DNA of 64,000 bases from Polyangiaceae bacterium (GTDB taxonomy: Bacteria > Myxococcota_A > Polyangia > Polyangiales > Polyangiaceae): positions 496,001 to 560,000 of the forward strand of contig JABTUA010000002.1 of NCBI GenBank assembly GCA_015075635.1, read 5' to 3'. The stretch's first letter is position 1. Each line of letters opens with the position of its first letter. The translations under genes were made by a program, and so were the position numbers. The notes below the pieces were generated by a model. The model was not told the origin of the DNA. It ran no database searches and saw only the letters and a list, made by a program, of their open reading frames with translations. Shown here in pieces: positions 37,780 through 46,699 of the stretch.

Positions 37780-39357
37780 TCAGCGGGCTTTCGGCCAGGA
37801 CTTCCGGAAGTCGTAGCGGCCCGGGGCGAGCACGTCCGCCGGATCGAGCGCACGCTCGAGCCGCGACAGCACCGCGCCGTAGTCGTCCTGCGGCAGCGGC
37901 AGCGCGTCCTGCGCCGGAAGCGCCAGCCGCTGCGGGTGGTGGCCCAGCGAGGCGAGCTCGGCGAGCAGCGCATCGTGGCAGGCCAGCGCCTTGGCGTCGG
38001 CGCCGGGCACTTCGCGGTCGTAGACGATCATCGGCAACAGCTGCGCGCTGCGCTCGCCGTGGGCGACCAGCGCCAAGAGCGGCTCGAACCCGTGGGCGAG
38101 CAAACAGCGCTCGGCTCGCGCCACGGCCTTCACCACGTCCTCGCCGCGGAGCGGGAGGAGCGGGCACAGCCAGAGCAGACCCACGCCGTCGCGATCGGGA
38201 TCCGGGACTGTCGGCGGCAGCGTGCGCTTGCGCCAGTACATGCTGCGCAGGCTCTGCTCGTGAGGAACGCCTTGCAGGAAGGCGAACCCCGGCTCGGCCA
38301 CCGGAAAGAGCTCCTCCCCGGCCACCGGGTCACCGCTCTTTGCGTCGACGCCGAGCTCGTCTACCCGCGGCCCGAGCTCGGTCTCCAGGTGAGCGACCGC
38401 AGCCTGCCCGAGCTGCTCGCTCCCCGCGTAGACCGAGGCGAGCCCGAGCCAGCGCTGCCCGCCCCAGGCGGCGCTCTTCTCGGCCAGCACCTCCGGAGAG
38501 AGCGGCGTCCTGCCCAACATGCGTTCGAACGGATAGCGCTCGGCTACGGAGAGCACGCGGTAGTCGTTCCAGATGCCGACGGGCGAGCGCAACGTGCCGT
38601 CCAGGCGCAAGCGCCGGATCGCGTCCACCAGCGGTCCCAGCGCCGCGTCTTCGCGTACGGCGAAGCGCACGGCGGCCAGGAAGCGCGGCAGGGGCGCGAG
38701 CCAGACGGTGGCGCGCGTGACCACGCCCAGGTTGGACTGCGTGAACAGCCCGTCGAGCGCCGGACCCACGCCGAATCGGTGCAACCGCGCCGCGCTCGCG
38801 CCTTCGAAGCGATCGAACCCCGTGTGCACCACCTCGCCGGTCGCGAGCACGACCTCGAGGGCGGCGAGGTGAAGCGCACGGTCGCCGTTCGGGCCAGCAC
38901 CATCGCCGCGCTCGAGAGCGTTCGCGACCACGCTGCCGTCCGGGCTGCCCCCCGTGGTCGCGGCGAACAAGCGCGAGCGCTGCTCACACAAGAAGGCGTA
39001 GAGCTGCCGGAAGCTGACCCCGGGCTCGAGGGTGACGGTCGCGAGCTCCTCGTCGAAGTCCAGGATGCGGTTCATTCGTCCGAGGTCGAGCAGCACCGCG
39101 TCCCCGGGCGGGACCCGCGAGCCCAGGCCCCAGTTCTTGCCGCCGCTCACGGGGTAGATCGGTACCCGATGCTGCGTCGCGAGCCGCAAGACCTCGCGCA
39201 CTTCTTCGCGGCTCCCCGGTCGCACCACGGCGAGCACGCGGGCCGTGGTGGCGAAGGTCGCGGTCGCGGCCTGGGCGAGCACGCCTTCGTCGCTGATCAC
39301 GTACTCGGCGCCGACGACCGCGCCGAGGGCAGCGCACAGCGAGGCGAGCTCCTTCAT
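37780..39357 (-). CDS. FAD-linked oxidoreductase, VAO/4-cresol dehydrogenase type
   Basis: The 525-residue flavoprotein has an N-terminal PCMH-type FAD-binding domain (VVRPGSREEVREVLRLA, PVSGGKNWGLGS, VTLEPGVSFRQLY, GVVTRATVWLAPL). A C-terminal substrate-cap domain of the vanillyl-alcohol oxidase family follows. Members oxidise para-substituted phenols and related compounds; the substrate here cannot be read. It starts 13 bp after the cupin gene on the same strand, so the two probably form an operon. Confidence 0.88.
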   Translation of the reverse strand: MKELASLCAALGAVVGAEYVISDEGVLAQAATATFATTARVLAVVRPGSREEVREVLRLATQHRVPIYPVSGGKNWGLGSRVPPGDAVLLDLGRMNRILDFDEELATVTLEPGVSFRQLYAFLCEQRSRLFAATTGGSPDGSVVANALERGDGAGPNGDRALHLAALEVVLATGEVVHTGFDRFEGASAARLHRFGVGPALDGLFTQSNLGVVTRATVWLAPLPRFLAAVRFAVREDAALGPLVDAIRRLRLDGTLRSPVGIWNDYRVLSVAERYPFERMLGRTPLSPEVLAEKSAAWGGQRWLGLASVYAGSEQLGQAAVAHLETELGPRVDELGVDAKSGDPVAGEELFPVAEPGFAFLQGVPHEQSLRSMYWRKRTLPPTVPDPDRDGVGLLWLCPLLPLRGEDVVKAVARAERCLLAHGFEPLLALVAHGERSAQLLPMIVYDREVPGADAKALACHDALLAELASLGHHPQRLALPAQDALPLPQDDYGAVLSRLERALDPADVLAPGRYDFRKSWPKAR

Positions 39358-39370
39358 GCCGGCCCTCCGC

Positions 39371-39835
39371 TCAGTACGGCGTCCCGTCCTTGTGCCTGTA
39401 GCCGCCCTTCCCGCTGTAGCGACCGGGGCCGAACACCAGATCGATGTCCGGGTATTCGCCGTTGTCGGCGTCGTCGCGCGTCCCCACGACCAGGAACACT
39501 GCGTCGCTCTGCGAGCGGTTCTGGAGGTGGTGACCGTCGCGGACGCCTGCCTTGAACGCGGCGGCGTCCCCCGGCCGGAGGATCTCCTCGCCGGCGTCGG
39601 TGACCAAGGTGAGCTCGCCTTCGAGCACGTAGACCAGCTCGTCCTCCCGCTCGTGCCAGTGCCGCTGGCTGGCCCACGCGCCAGGCGGCAGGCGCACGCG
39701 GTTCACGCCGAACTGCGTCAGGCCCGCCGCTGCGGCGATGCGCTGCACGGCCCGCCCTCGGCAGGGTTCGTCGAAAGGCGGCGGGTATTTCGCGCCGACG
39801 ACAGGCTCGAGCTCGGAGACGTCGATCCTTCGCAT
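39371..39835 (-). CDS. Cupin-domain protein
   Basis: The 154-residue protein has a single conserved cupin barrel. Metal ligands are suggested by RHWHEREDELVYVLEG (about 57-72) and the second motif PGDAAAFKAGVRDGHHL. It ends in a short basic tail. The ATG at 39835 begins the folded region. Likely co-transcribed with the VAO-type flavoprotein downstream; cupins in such pairs often act on the same aromatic substrate or sense it (inference). Confidence 0.82.
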   Translation of the reverse strand: MRRIDVSELEPVVGAKYPPPFDEPCRGRAVQRIAAAAGLTQFGVNRVRLPPGAWASQRHWHEREDELVYVLEGELTLVTDAGEEILRPGDAAAFKAGVRDGHHLQNRSQSDAVFLVVGTRDDADNGEYPDIDLVFGPGRYSGKGGYRHKDGTPY

Positions 39836-39927
39836 GCCCCTGGTTTCCGCCGGCGGCAGGCGGGATGCAACCACCCAGAGCCAGCCGAAAATTGGGCCAA
39901 ACCCCGCCCCCCATGCCACCGGGAGTC

Positions 39928-41271
39928 ATGGCTCGCCATATGCTCGCGAACGTCCGCTTCGGGGTGGGAGCGCTCGCGCTGGTCGTTTCGGCCGGTGCTC
40001 TGGGCTGCTCGAACAAGAACCAGGACGACCTCCCAGCCCTGTCGAAGACCGAAGAGGTCGAGATCCCGAGCGTGCCGGTGCCGCCGGCGAACGGGCCCAA
40101 GCTGGGAGCGGTGGCCGAGGTGACGCCGGTGATGGACCGCCCGTCCACCACCGGCAAGCAGCTCGGTTACCTGCACGCGGGCGCACTGGTCGCCCGCGCG
40201 GAGAAGCCCTACTCCACCGACAAGTGTCCCGGTGGCTGGTACCCGGTGCGACCGGCCGGTTTCGTTTGTGCCGGTGAGAGCGCCACCCTGGATCTGAAGC
40301 ACCCGACCCTGGTGGCGATGGCCCAAGGACCGAAGCTCGACCAGCCTTCTCCCTTCGTCTACGGCCGCATGAAGAGCGAGGGGCCGCTGCTCGAGCGCGA
40401 CACGGGCAAGGAGAACTCCGTCAAGGAGGTGGGCAAGCTCCGGCGCCGCAGCATCATCGCCGTGGTGGGCTCGTGGAACGCGATGGACCCCGAGGGCAAG
40501 ATGCAACGCCTGGCGCTCACCCCGAGCGGGCAGTTCGTCAAGGCCAGCGACCTCGAGCCCGTGGTGGCGAGCGAATTCAAGGGCGTCGAGCTCGACGACA
40601 AGACCGAGCTGCCGGTCGGCTTCGTGGTCAAGCGCGGAATACGGGCCTGGCAGGTCGAGAAGGGCGAGGCCGACAAGCTCGATCCCCTCGAATACCACCA
40701 GATCCTGAGCCTCACGGGGAAGTTCCGCACCGTCGGCCCGCTCAAGTACTGGGGCATGGCCGACGGACGCTACGCGCGTCACCGCGACGTGCTCGTAGTG
40801 CGCAAGCGCAACGCCTGGCCGGATTTCGCCCAGGGCGACCAGAAGTGGATGGACGTCAGCATCGTGACCAACACGCTGGTGCTGTACGAGGGCCGAAAGC
40901 CCGTGTTCGTCACGCTGATCAGCACCGGCCGCGATCGACTGGGCGATCCGAAGACCTCCGCCTCGACCGAGCAAGGCAGCTTCGAGCTCACCGGCAAGCA
41001 CATCACCGCGTCGAAGTTCAACCCCAAGGGCATCGAGGAGCTGTTCGACGTCTACGACGCGCCGTGGGCCATCCAGCTCAGCAGCGGACAGATGCTGATC
41101 GGCGCACCCTGGCACGATCGCTTCGGCATCGAGAACGGTCAGGGGCAGATCCAGCTCTCCCCGAGCGACGCGCTGCGAGTCTGGCACTGGGCCGATCCCC
41201 AGCTGCCCGACGGCTGGCACGGGATCTCCCAGCCCGGCGAGAAGAAAGTCTACGTCGTCGTGCGCAAGTAG
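39928..41271 (+). CDS. YkuD-fold lipoprotein lacking the catalytic Cys and His
   Basis: The 447-residue product has a lipoprotein signal (GALGC) and an SH3-like region (about 55-110). A C-terminal YkuD-like domain follows from about 310 (VTNTLVLYEGRKPVFVTLISTGR; STEQGSFELTGKH). Active L,D-transpeptidases end in HDxFG-x3-SHGCVN. Here the same place reads HDRFGIENGQGQIQ (396-409), so Gln405 replaces His and Gln407 replaces the catalytic Cys. The enzyme is therefore probably inactive and may bind peptidoglycan instead. An ATG at 39940 is an alternative start. Confidence 0.8.
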   Translation: MARHMLANVRFGVGALALVVSAGALGCSNKNQDDLPALSKTEEVEIPSVPVPPANGPKLGAVAEVTPVMDRPSTTGKQLGYLHAGALVARAEKPYSTDKCPGGWYPVRPAGFVCAGESATLDLKHPTLVAMAQGPKLDQPSPFVYGRMKSEGPLLERDTGKENSVKEVGKLRRRSIIAVVGSWNAMDPEGKMQRLALTPSGQFVKASDLEPVVASEFKGVELDDKTELPVGFVVKRGIRAWQVEKGEADKLDPLEYHQILSLTGKFRTVGPLKYWGMADGRYARHRDVLVVRKRNAWPDFAQGDQKWMDVSIVTNTLVLYEGRKPVFVTLISTGRDRLGDPKTSASTEQGSFELTGKHITASKFNPKGIEELFDVYDAPWAIQLSSGQMLIGAPWHDRFGIENGQGQIQLSPSDALRVWHWADPQLPDGWHGISQPGEKKVYVVVRK

Positions 41272-41298
41272 CCTCCAGCCGTCTATACTCGCCGCGCG

Positions 41299-42960
41299 AT
41301 GACCTCGTCCGCGGACGAAGGCGCGGCGGCGCTGGCCGGCACCCCGTATCGCTTCATCGCGTCCCTGGGCCAGGGCGGCATGGGCACCGTACTCGAGGCG
41401 GAGCATGCCGGGCTCGCGCAGCGCGTGGTGGTCAAGCTGCTCAGGGCAGAGCTGGCCGCGCGCGCGGATCTGGTCGATCGCCTGCGGATCGAGGCGCAGG
41501 CGCTGGCCCGGCTGTCCCACCCGAACCTGGTGAAGGTCACGGACTTCGGCACCAACGCCGCCGGGCGAGCGTACCTGGTCATGGAACGCCTCGAGGGGCG
41601 CTCGCTGGCGGAGGAGCTGTCGCGGCGGCGGCCGATCCCCGTGGGCGAAGCGCTGGGGCTCTTGACCCAGGCCTTGGCGGGGCTCCACGCCGCGCACCAA
41701 GCCGGGCTCGTGCACCGTGACGTCAAGCCCGAGAACCTGTTCTTGTGCCGCGACGGCACGCTGAAGGTGCTCGACTTCGGCGTCGCGAAGGTCCTGGACG
41801 AGGCGGCGCTGTCCGGGCTGGTGAGGCCGCGCTTCTCGACCCACGAGGGCGGCATGGTCGGGACGCCGCACTTCGCCGCCCCCGAGCAGCTCGAGGGCGG
41901 CTTGGTGAGCGCCGCCACGGACGTCTACGCCGCGGGCCTCGTGCTCTACGAGCTGATCACTGGCGTGCACCCGTTCGCGAAGCACAAGACCGCCGACGCC
42001 ATCTACCACGCGCAGCTCGTCGAGATGCCGCCGCCGCCGTCGCGGCTCGCGCCGCAGGCCGTTCCGCAAGAGCTCGACCGCGCCATCCTGCGGGCCGTCG
42101 CCAAGCGGCCGGGAGATCGCTTCCAGAGCGCGGCGGAGCTGGCTCTGGCGCTGGCCGGTGCCAGCAGCGCCGACTCGAGGGGCGCTCCGACCCTGGCGTC
42201 CGCGGCGGAGCCGGCGCCACCGACGCTGGCGTCGCCGGTCGCCAGCGAGAGCGTGCCCACCCTGATCGCCGCCCGGACGAGCGACGCGGCGCCGACCGTC
42301 GCGTTGGGTCCGGTACCGACCGTGAGCGCTGCGCCTTCGCCCAGCGCGGTGCCGACCGTGAGCGCTGCGCCTTCGCCCAGCGCGCTGCCGACCGTGAGCG
42401 CGGCGCCTCTGCCCCGGGCCGTGCCGAGCGAAGGGCTGGGCGTGCTCTGCCTGGTCGCCGGCGTGGTGACGGGACTATGGAAGCTCGCCTCGACGTTCTT
42501 CGCGTTGCCGGAGCTCTGGGATCCGGTCGCGTTCGTGGAGAGCGTGCGCGGCAAGGTCCCGGCGGCCGCCGAGCAAGACGTCGCGTTCCTGTCGCGCGCC
42601 GCGGCCTTGGCAACCATCCTGGACAGCTTGCTCTTGATGGGCGTCGGCGCGGCGTTCGTCGTCTTGGGCGTCGTGTTGATGAAGAAGAGTCGGCAAGGCC
42701 CCGCGCTGGCCGTCCGCGTCAGCCACGGCGCGCTCGCCGTGGTCGGACTGTGCACGCTGCTGAACGTCGCGCTGATCTTACCGCTCCGCGGCGCGCTGCT
42801 CGACCACGTACCCGACCTGCCCGGGGCCGTGCCCGGGCTCTCCGAGCTCGGTCTGGCCTTCGGCGTAGCGCTGGTGATCGGCTTGTCGGCTCTGGAGATC
42901 GGCTTCCTGATCGCCGTCCGGGCCTGGGCCAAGCGTCTCATGCTATCAAACCCGACGTGA
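41299..42960 (+). CDS. Multi-spanning membrane Ser/Thr protein kinase
   Basis: The 553-residue kinase has a complete catalytic domain at about 17-285: glycine loop GQGGMGTV, Lys46, HRDVKPEN (139-146), DFG (159-161) and a canonical substrate-binding region (TPHFAAPEQ). A linker with three near-identical 12-residue repeats follows, then about four transmembrane helices (residues about 375-550). Its stop codon overlaps the GTG of the FHA/sigma-54 activator (GTGA), so the two proteins are translationally coupled. TATACT at 41284-41289 is 9 nt from the ATG with no Shine-Dalgarno. The activator is its most likely substrate. Confidence 0.93.
   Translation: MTSSADEGAAALAGTPYRFIASLGQGGMGTVLEAEHAGLAQRVVVKLLRAELAARADLVDRLRIEAQALARLSHPNLVKVTDFGTNAAGRAYLVMERLEGRSLAEELSRRRPIPVGEALGLLTQALAGLHAAHQAGLVHRDVKPENLFLCRDGTLKVLDFGVAKVLDEAALSGLVRPRFSTHEGGMVGTPHFAAPEQLEGGLVSAATDVYAAGLVLYELITGVHPFAKHKTADAIYHAQLVEMPPPPSRLAPQAVPQELDRAILRAVAKRPGDRFQSAAELALALAGASSADSRGAPTLASAAEPAPPTLASPVASESVPTLIAARTSDAAPTVALGPVPTVSAAPSPSAVPTVSAAPSPSALPTVSAAPLPRAVPSEGLGVLCLVAGVVTGLWKLASTFFALPELWDPVAFVESVRGKVPAAAEQDVAFLSRAAALATILDSLLLMGVGAAFVVLGVVLMKKSRQGPALAVRVSHGALAVVGLCTLLNVALILPLRGALLDHVPDLPGAVPGLSELGLAFGVALVIGLSALEIGFLIAVRAWAKRLMLSNPT
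42313..42420 (+). repeat. 36-bp tandem repeat, three copies
   Basis: Three 36-bp units at 42313, 42349 and 42385 encode VPTVSAAPSPSA-type linker repeats of the kinase. The first two differ by only a few bases. Confidence 0.8.
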
Positions 42961-44327
42961 CGGACCCTCGGGAGACGCTGGCGACCGAGCACTCCGGGCC
43001 ACGCCCGGCGCGGGAGAGGCGGCGCTACCTGGCGGTCTTCGAGGAGTCGTCCTCGCGGGTCGTGCCGCTGCCGGAGAGCGGCGAGGTCTTCGTCGGGCGC
43101 GGAGACGAGGTCGGCGTGCGCGTCCGCGACGCGAAGGTCTCGCGCAAGCACGTCTCGCTCGAGCTGAGTCCCGAGCGCGTGCAGCTCGTCGATCTCGGCA
43201 GCCAGAACGGCAGCTACGTGAACGGAGAGCGCGTGTCCGGCTCGCGCACGCTGCTCTCCGGCGACTCCATCGAGCTGGGACACACGGCGATCGTCTTCCA
43301 CGCAGACGGAGCCGAAGTCCCGACCAGCGGGGGCGCCTCGGAGGTGCTCGAGCTCGGCGAGACCCGGGTGATCCTGGCGGACGCGAGCATGTTGGCGCTC
43401 TACGCGCTGATCCGCCGGCTCGCGCCGGCGACGCTCCCGGTGTCGATCCACGGCGAGACCGGCACGGGCAAGGAGCTGTGCGCGCGCGCCCTCCACCACT
43501 TCTCGCCCCGCTCGGCGGGGCGCTTCGTCGCCATCAACTGCGCAGCGCTGCCGGAAGCGCTGATCGAGAGCGAGCTGTTCGGCCACGAGCGGGGGGCGTT
43601 CACCGGCGCCGCCCAGAAGAAGGTCGGCCTGCTCGAGAGCGCCAGCGGTGGCAGCGTGTTCCTGGACGAGGTCGGGGAGCTGTCCCTGGGCACGCAGGCC
43701 AAGCTGCTCCGTGCCCTCGACACTGGACGCGTCGTCCCGGTCGGAGCCGTGGACGAGCGCCCCGTGGACGTGCGCTTCGTCGCCGCGACGAACCGGAACC
43801 TGGAGCAAGAGGTCGCCGCGGGTCGCTTCCGCCAGGATCTCTACTTCCGGCTCAGCGGCGCCACCTTGTGGGTGCCTCCGCTCCGCGATCGCCCGCGCGA
43901 GCTGGTCCTGATCGCCGAGAGCTTGCTCGCGCGCGCTCGTGCGCGCCTGGGTCGCCCGCCCGTCGCCCTGTCGGAGGCTGCCGCTCGCGCGCTCGCGGCC
44001 CACGCCTGGCCGGGCAACGTGCGCGAGCTCGGGAACGTGATGGAATACCTCGCGGCGACTCGAGACGGTCCGGTGCTCGATGCCGCCCACGTCGTCGAAC
44101 GGCTGTCGGCGCGCCCGCCCGAGCCCGCCCCACCCACGCCGCTCGAGGCGCCCGGCTTTCGCCCGCTGGAAGACGAGATCCGCGAGCTGGAGCGGAAGCG
44201 CATCAGCGAGGCGCTGGCCGCGTCCGGCGGGAATCAAACACGCGCCGCCGAGCTCATCGGGATGCCGCTCCGCACCTTCGTGAGCAAGCTGGCGCAGCAC
44301 GGGCTGCGCGGCGCGAAGAAGGGCTGA
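42957..44327 (+). CDS. FHA-domain sigma-54 activator coupled to the kinase
   Basis: The 456-residue protein has an N-terminal FHA domain (VFVGRGDEVGVRV, VSRKHVSLEL, SQNGSYVNGE, about 35-105). A AAA+ domain follows with Walker A GETGTGKE, the GAFTGA loop (ERGAFTGAAQK) and Walker B VFLDEVGEL. A Fis-type helix-turn-helix ends the protein (SGGNQTRAAELIGMP). It should activate RpoN promoters after FHA recognition of a phosphothreonine, most simply on the overlapping kinase. A consensus-like sigma-54 promoter stands 115 bp past its stop, before the next lipoprotein gene, an obvious candidate target. Confidence 0.93.
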   Translation: MTDPRETLATEHSGPRPARERRRYLAVFEESSSRVVPLPESGEVFVGRGDEVGVRVRDAKVSRKHVSLELSPERVQLVDLGSQNGSYVNGERVSGSRTLLSGDSIELGHTAIVFHADGAEVPTSGGASEVLELGETRVILADASMLALYALIRRLAPATLPVSIHGETGTGKELCARALHHFSPRSAGRFVAINCAALPEALIESELFGHERGAFTGAAQKKVGLLESASGGSVFLDEVGELSLGTQAKLLRALDTGRVVPVGAVDERPVDVRFVAATNRNLEQEVAAGRFRQDLYFRLSGATLWVPPLRDRPRELVLIAESLLARARARLGRPPVALSEAAARALAAHAWPGNVRELGNVMEYLAATRDGPVLDAAHVVERLSARPPEPAPPTPLEAPGFRPLEDEIRELERKRISEALAASGGNQTRAAELIGMPLRTFVSKLAQHGLRGAKKG

Positions 44328-44349
44328 GCGGTGGCAGGCGCGCCTGCCT

Positions 44350-44369
44350 GCGAACGCTCGCGAACGTCC
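44350..44369 (+). promoter_or_regulatory. Tandem GCGAACG repeats, possible activator-binding site
   Basis: GCGAACGCTC and GCGAACGTCC stand in tandem with 10-bp spacing, about 70 bp upstream of the sigma-54 -24 element. A helical-turn repeat at this distance fits an upstream activator sequence, but this is pattern evidence only. Confidence 0.3.
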
Positions 44370-44441
44370 GCAACCGCGCACCGCGTCTCCCGTGAGTCTC
44401 CAAGCCTCCGCTTGGTCTAGGGGATGCGAGCGGCTCGGAGC

Positions 44442-44457
44442 TGGCATAGCCCTTGCT
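44442..44457 (+). promoter_or_regulatory. Sigma-54 promoter of the Cys-repeat lipoprotein
   Basis: TGGCATAGCCCTTGCT carries the invariant GG and GC at 10-nt spacing and matches the RpoN consensus well. It is 49 bp upstream of the ATG at 44507, which has GGAGG as ribosome-binding site. Confidence 0.7.
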
Positions 44458-44506
44458 CGCGGCACTGCGAACTGAGCTTGCGACTCATCGCATTCGGAGG
44501 CTGTAG

Positions 44507-45922
44507 ATGTCCGGACGAACCAGTTTGGTAATACCCGCGGCGGCATTGGCTCTCCTCGGCGTCGCTGCGTGCGGCGAGAGCGGCTCGAGCTCGAGCGGAA
44601 CCGGCGGCGCAGCGGGTGGCGCGGGCGGCGGCGCTGGCATGCCCGGCGGCACGGGCGGCGTCGCCGGCGAGGCCGGTGGAGACGCCGCAGCGGGTTCTGC
44701 AGGCGCTGGAGGCGCGAGCGGGTGTGTGCCGGGCAGCAAGCAGTGCAGCGGTCCCACGCCCCAGACCTGCGATGGCAGCGGGAGCTGGAAGAGCGGCACA
44801 CCCTGTCAGTTCGCATGCGTGTCAGGCACTTGCAGCGGAGTGTGCATCCCGGGCACGAAGCAGTGCAGCAGTGACACCCCGCAGAGCTGCGACACTTCAG
44901 GACAGTGGCAGGATGCCGCGCCTTGCCCCTATGGCTGCGACGCGGGAGCGTGCAAGGACGTCGCCTGCAAAGCGGGGGAGTTCAACTGCCACGGCAACCA
45001 GGTGCAACAGTGTGACCCCGGTCCGCCCGCCAAGTGGGTCCCCAAGTCCCCGGCATTGACGTGCAACCCCGCAGCGAACCAGACCTGCAACGAGACAACG
45101 GGCAGCTGCGATCAGCTCCAGACGATGGCGACTCCGAGCAACCAGGGCGCCTGCCACGTATACGGATACTGGGAGGTCTTCAGCGGCGGTGCGTTCAAGT
45201 CCGGCAGCCGCGTCGACTCGTTCGGCGATCAAATCTACGTCGATCGAGGAGCCGAGCTCGACGTCTACCAGGTGACGCTCGAGGACACGGACGGCGACGG
45301 CAAGCTCGAGCCGGACCAGCACCCAGACAACTCCCTGGACGTGGGACCCATGGAGGCGCGCACGCTGACCTTGGTGAAGTCGTACTCCAAAGCGAGCGAC
45401 GGCGTGCCAATTGGCGGAGAGCTCTACGCCAAGGCGGACCGTTTGCTCATGCTGGGCCCCACCACCGACGGGACGCTCAGCGAGTGGGTCTTCGCCACCA
45501 AGGCCAGCTCGAAGGTGACCAGCGGCGCACCGGCGGGCCTGAACACTAGTTTCCTGGGCTTCGGCGAGGCGGATAGCCGTTGGTACGCCGGAAACTTTGG
45601 CTCGAAGGGCTCCGGCCTCCTCTCGTGGCACGCGGGGGCCGGCGAGTGGGTGAGCGAGTTCGTGCCCGCCAGCTCCATCAGCGGGCTCGAGGTAGTCGTC
45701 GCACCGAAGACCGGCGAGCAGTACGCGTACATCGCTGGCACGGGGTTCATCGACCAGTACCGTCGCGACCCTGCAGGCTGGACGGCGGTCAACCGATTCG
45801 GCTACAAGTACGACAAGTACGCCACTGGCCTCGGGTTCGGCGCCTTCGACCACTTCTGGCTCACGGGCGGCTACACCTTGGTCGAAATCGGGGGCGGCGA
45901 CTGCACTCAGTACCTGAAGTGA
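44507..45922 (+). CDS. Cys-repeat lipoprotein with propeller-like C-terminus
   Basis: The 471-residue product has a lipobox (GVAAC) and a Gly/Ala linker to about residue 68. Three Cys-rich units of about 45 residues follow (CVPGSKQCSGPTPQTCDG and CIPGTKQCSSDTPQSCDT are the first two). A C-terminal domain of about 260 residues with propeller-like strands ends the protein. The Cys units are a recurrent Myxococcota surface module without assigned function. Expression should depend on sigma-54, given the promoter at 44442-44457 and the neighbouring activator gene. Confidence 0.8.
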   Translation: MSGRTSLVIPAAALALLGVAACGESGSSSSGTGGAAGGAGGGAGMPGGTGGVAGEAGGDAAAGSAGAGGASGCVPGSKQCSGPTPQTCDGSGSWKSGTPCQFACVSGTCSGVCIPGTKQCSSDTPQSCDTSGQWQDAAPCPYGCDAGACKDVACKAGEFNCHGNQVQQCDPGPPAKWVPKSPALTCNPAANQTCNETTGSCDQLQTMATPSNQGACHVYGYWEVFSGGAFKSGSRVDSFGDQIYVDRGAELDVYQVTLEDTDGDGKLEPDQHPDNSLDVGPMEARTLTLVKSYSKASDGVPIGGELYAKADRLLMLGPTTDGTLSEWVFATKASSKVTSGAPAGLNTSFLGFGEADSRWYAGNFGSKGSGLLSWHAGAGEWVSEFVPASSISGLEVVVAPKTGEQYAYIAGTGFIDQYRRDPAGWTAVNRFGYKYDKYATGLGFGAFDHFWLTGGYTLVEIGGGDCTQYLK

Positions 45923-45946
45923 GTCGCTTTCGACCGCGAAGCGCCG

Positions 45947-46627
45947 TCAGATCTTCACCCGCCGCCGGCGCGAGACCCAGACGCCGAGCGCGACGAGGGC
46001 AATCGCCAGGCCGATGAGCGCCCAGGTCTGCGCGCTCATCTTCATCAGCGTGTCGAAGAGCGCCTCGCCGAAGTAGCTCACGCCCAGAAGCGGGAGCACG
46101 TAGCCGAGGAGCGAGCCCCAGAAGTGCGTCGAGAACCGTACCTGAGAGACGCCGAAGAAGGCGTGCAGGAGCGGGGGCATCCAGAACACCAACCGGAGCA
46201 GGAACACTGTCGAAAACGCTCGCCGCGCCAGCGCCTCGTCGTAGCGGCGGAAGCGCTCGGGGATCTTCGAGGCGACGAAGTCCCGTGCCACGAAGCGCGC
46301 GAACGAGAAGCCGACGACGCTCGCGGCCATCGTTCCGACCATGGACAGGCCGAACGCGACCGGCCACGGCCAGATCAGCGGCGCGGCCATGATGAACACC
46401 GTGCCTGGCACGCCGAACGGCTGTAGCAGCGCATAAGCGACGATGAACGCGAGGTAGCCCCAGCCGCCGAGCCCGACCAGCACCTCCTTGGCCCGGGCCG
46501 GCGCGTGGAAGTGCTGCAAGATACCGAGCTGATGCGCGACCACGAGCAGGCCGATCACCGCGAGGACGGCAGCGATGCGGGCGTTTCGGAGCGTTCTCTT
46601 CCCCTCGGGCTGGGACAACCCGGTCAC
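45947..46627 (-). CDS. VTT-domain (DedA/TVP38-like) membrane protein
   Basis: The 226-residue integral membrane protein has the VTT core (GVPGTVFIMAAPLIWPWPVAFG, about 65-86; then FSFARFVARDFV). A terminal helix is followed by a basic tail (RRRRV). Family members act as lipid scramblases or undecaprenyl-phosphate flippases; the specific substrate here is unknown. The GTG at 46627 is chosen because the first hydrophobic helix begins soon after; a TTG at 46618 is possible. The gene converges with the Cys-repeat lipoprotein. Confidence 0.82.
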   Translation of the reverse strand: MTGLSQPEGKRTLRNARIAAVLAVIGLLVVAHQLGILQHFHAPARAKEVLVGLGGWGYLAFIVAYALLQPFGVPGTVFIMAAPLIWPWPVAFGLSMVGTMAASVVGFSFARFVARDFVASKIPERFRRYDEALARRAFSTVFLLRLVFWMPPLLHAFFGVSQVRFSTHFWGSLLGYVLPLLGVSYFGEALFDTLMKMSAQTWALIGLAIALVALGVWVSRRRRVKI

Positions 46628-46699
46628 TCTGACGCGAGCGCGGCGGAGCGCGCAAGGCGGCACGTGTGCTCCGGCAACGTCGAGCCTAAACTCCAGGGC

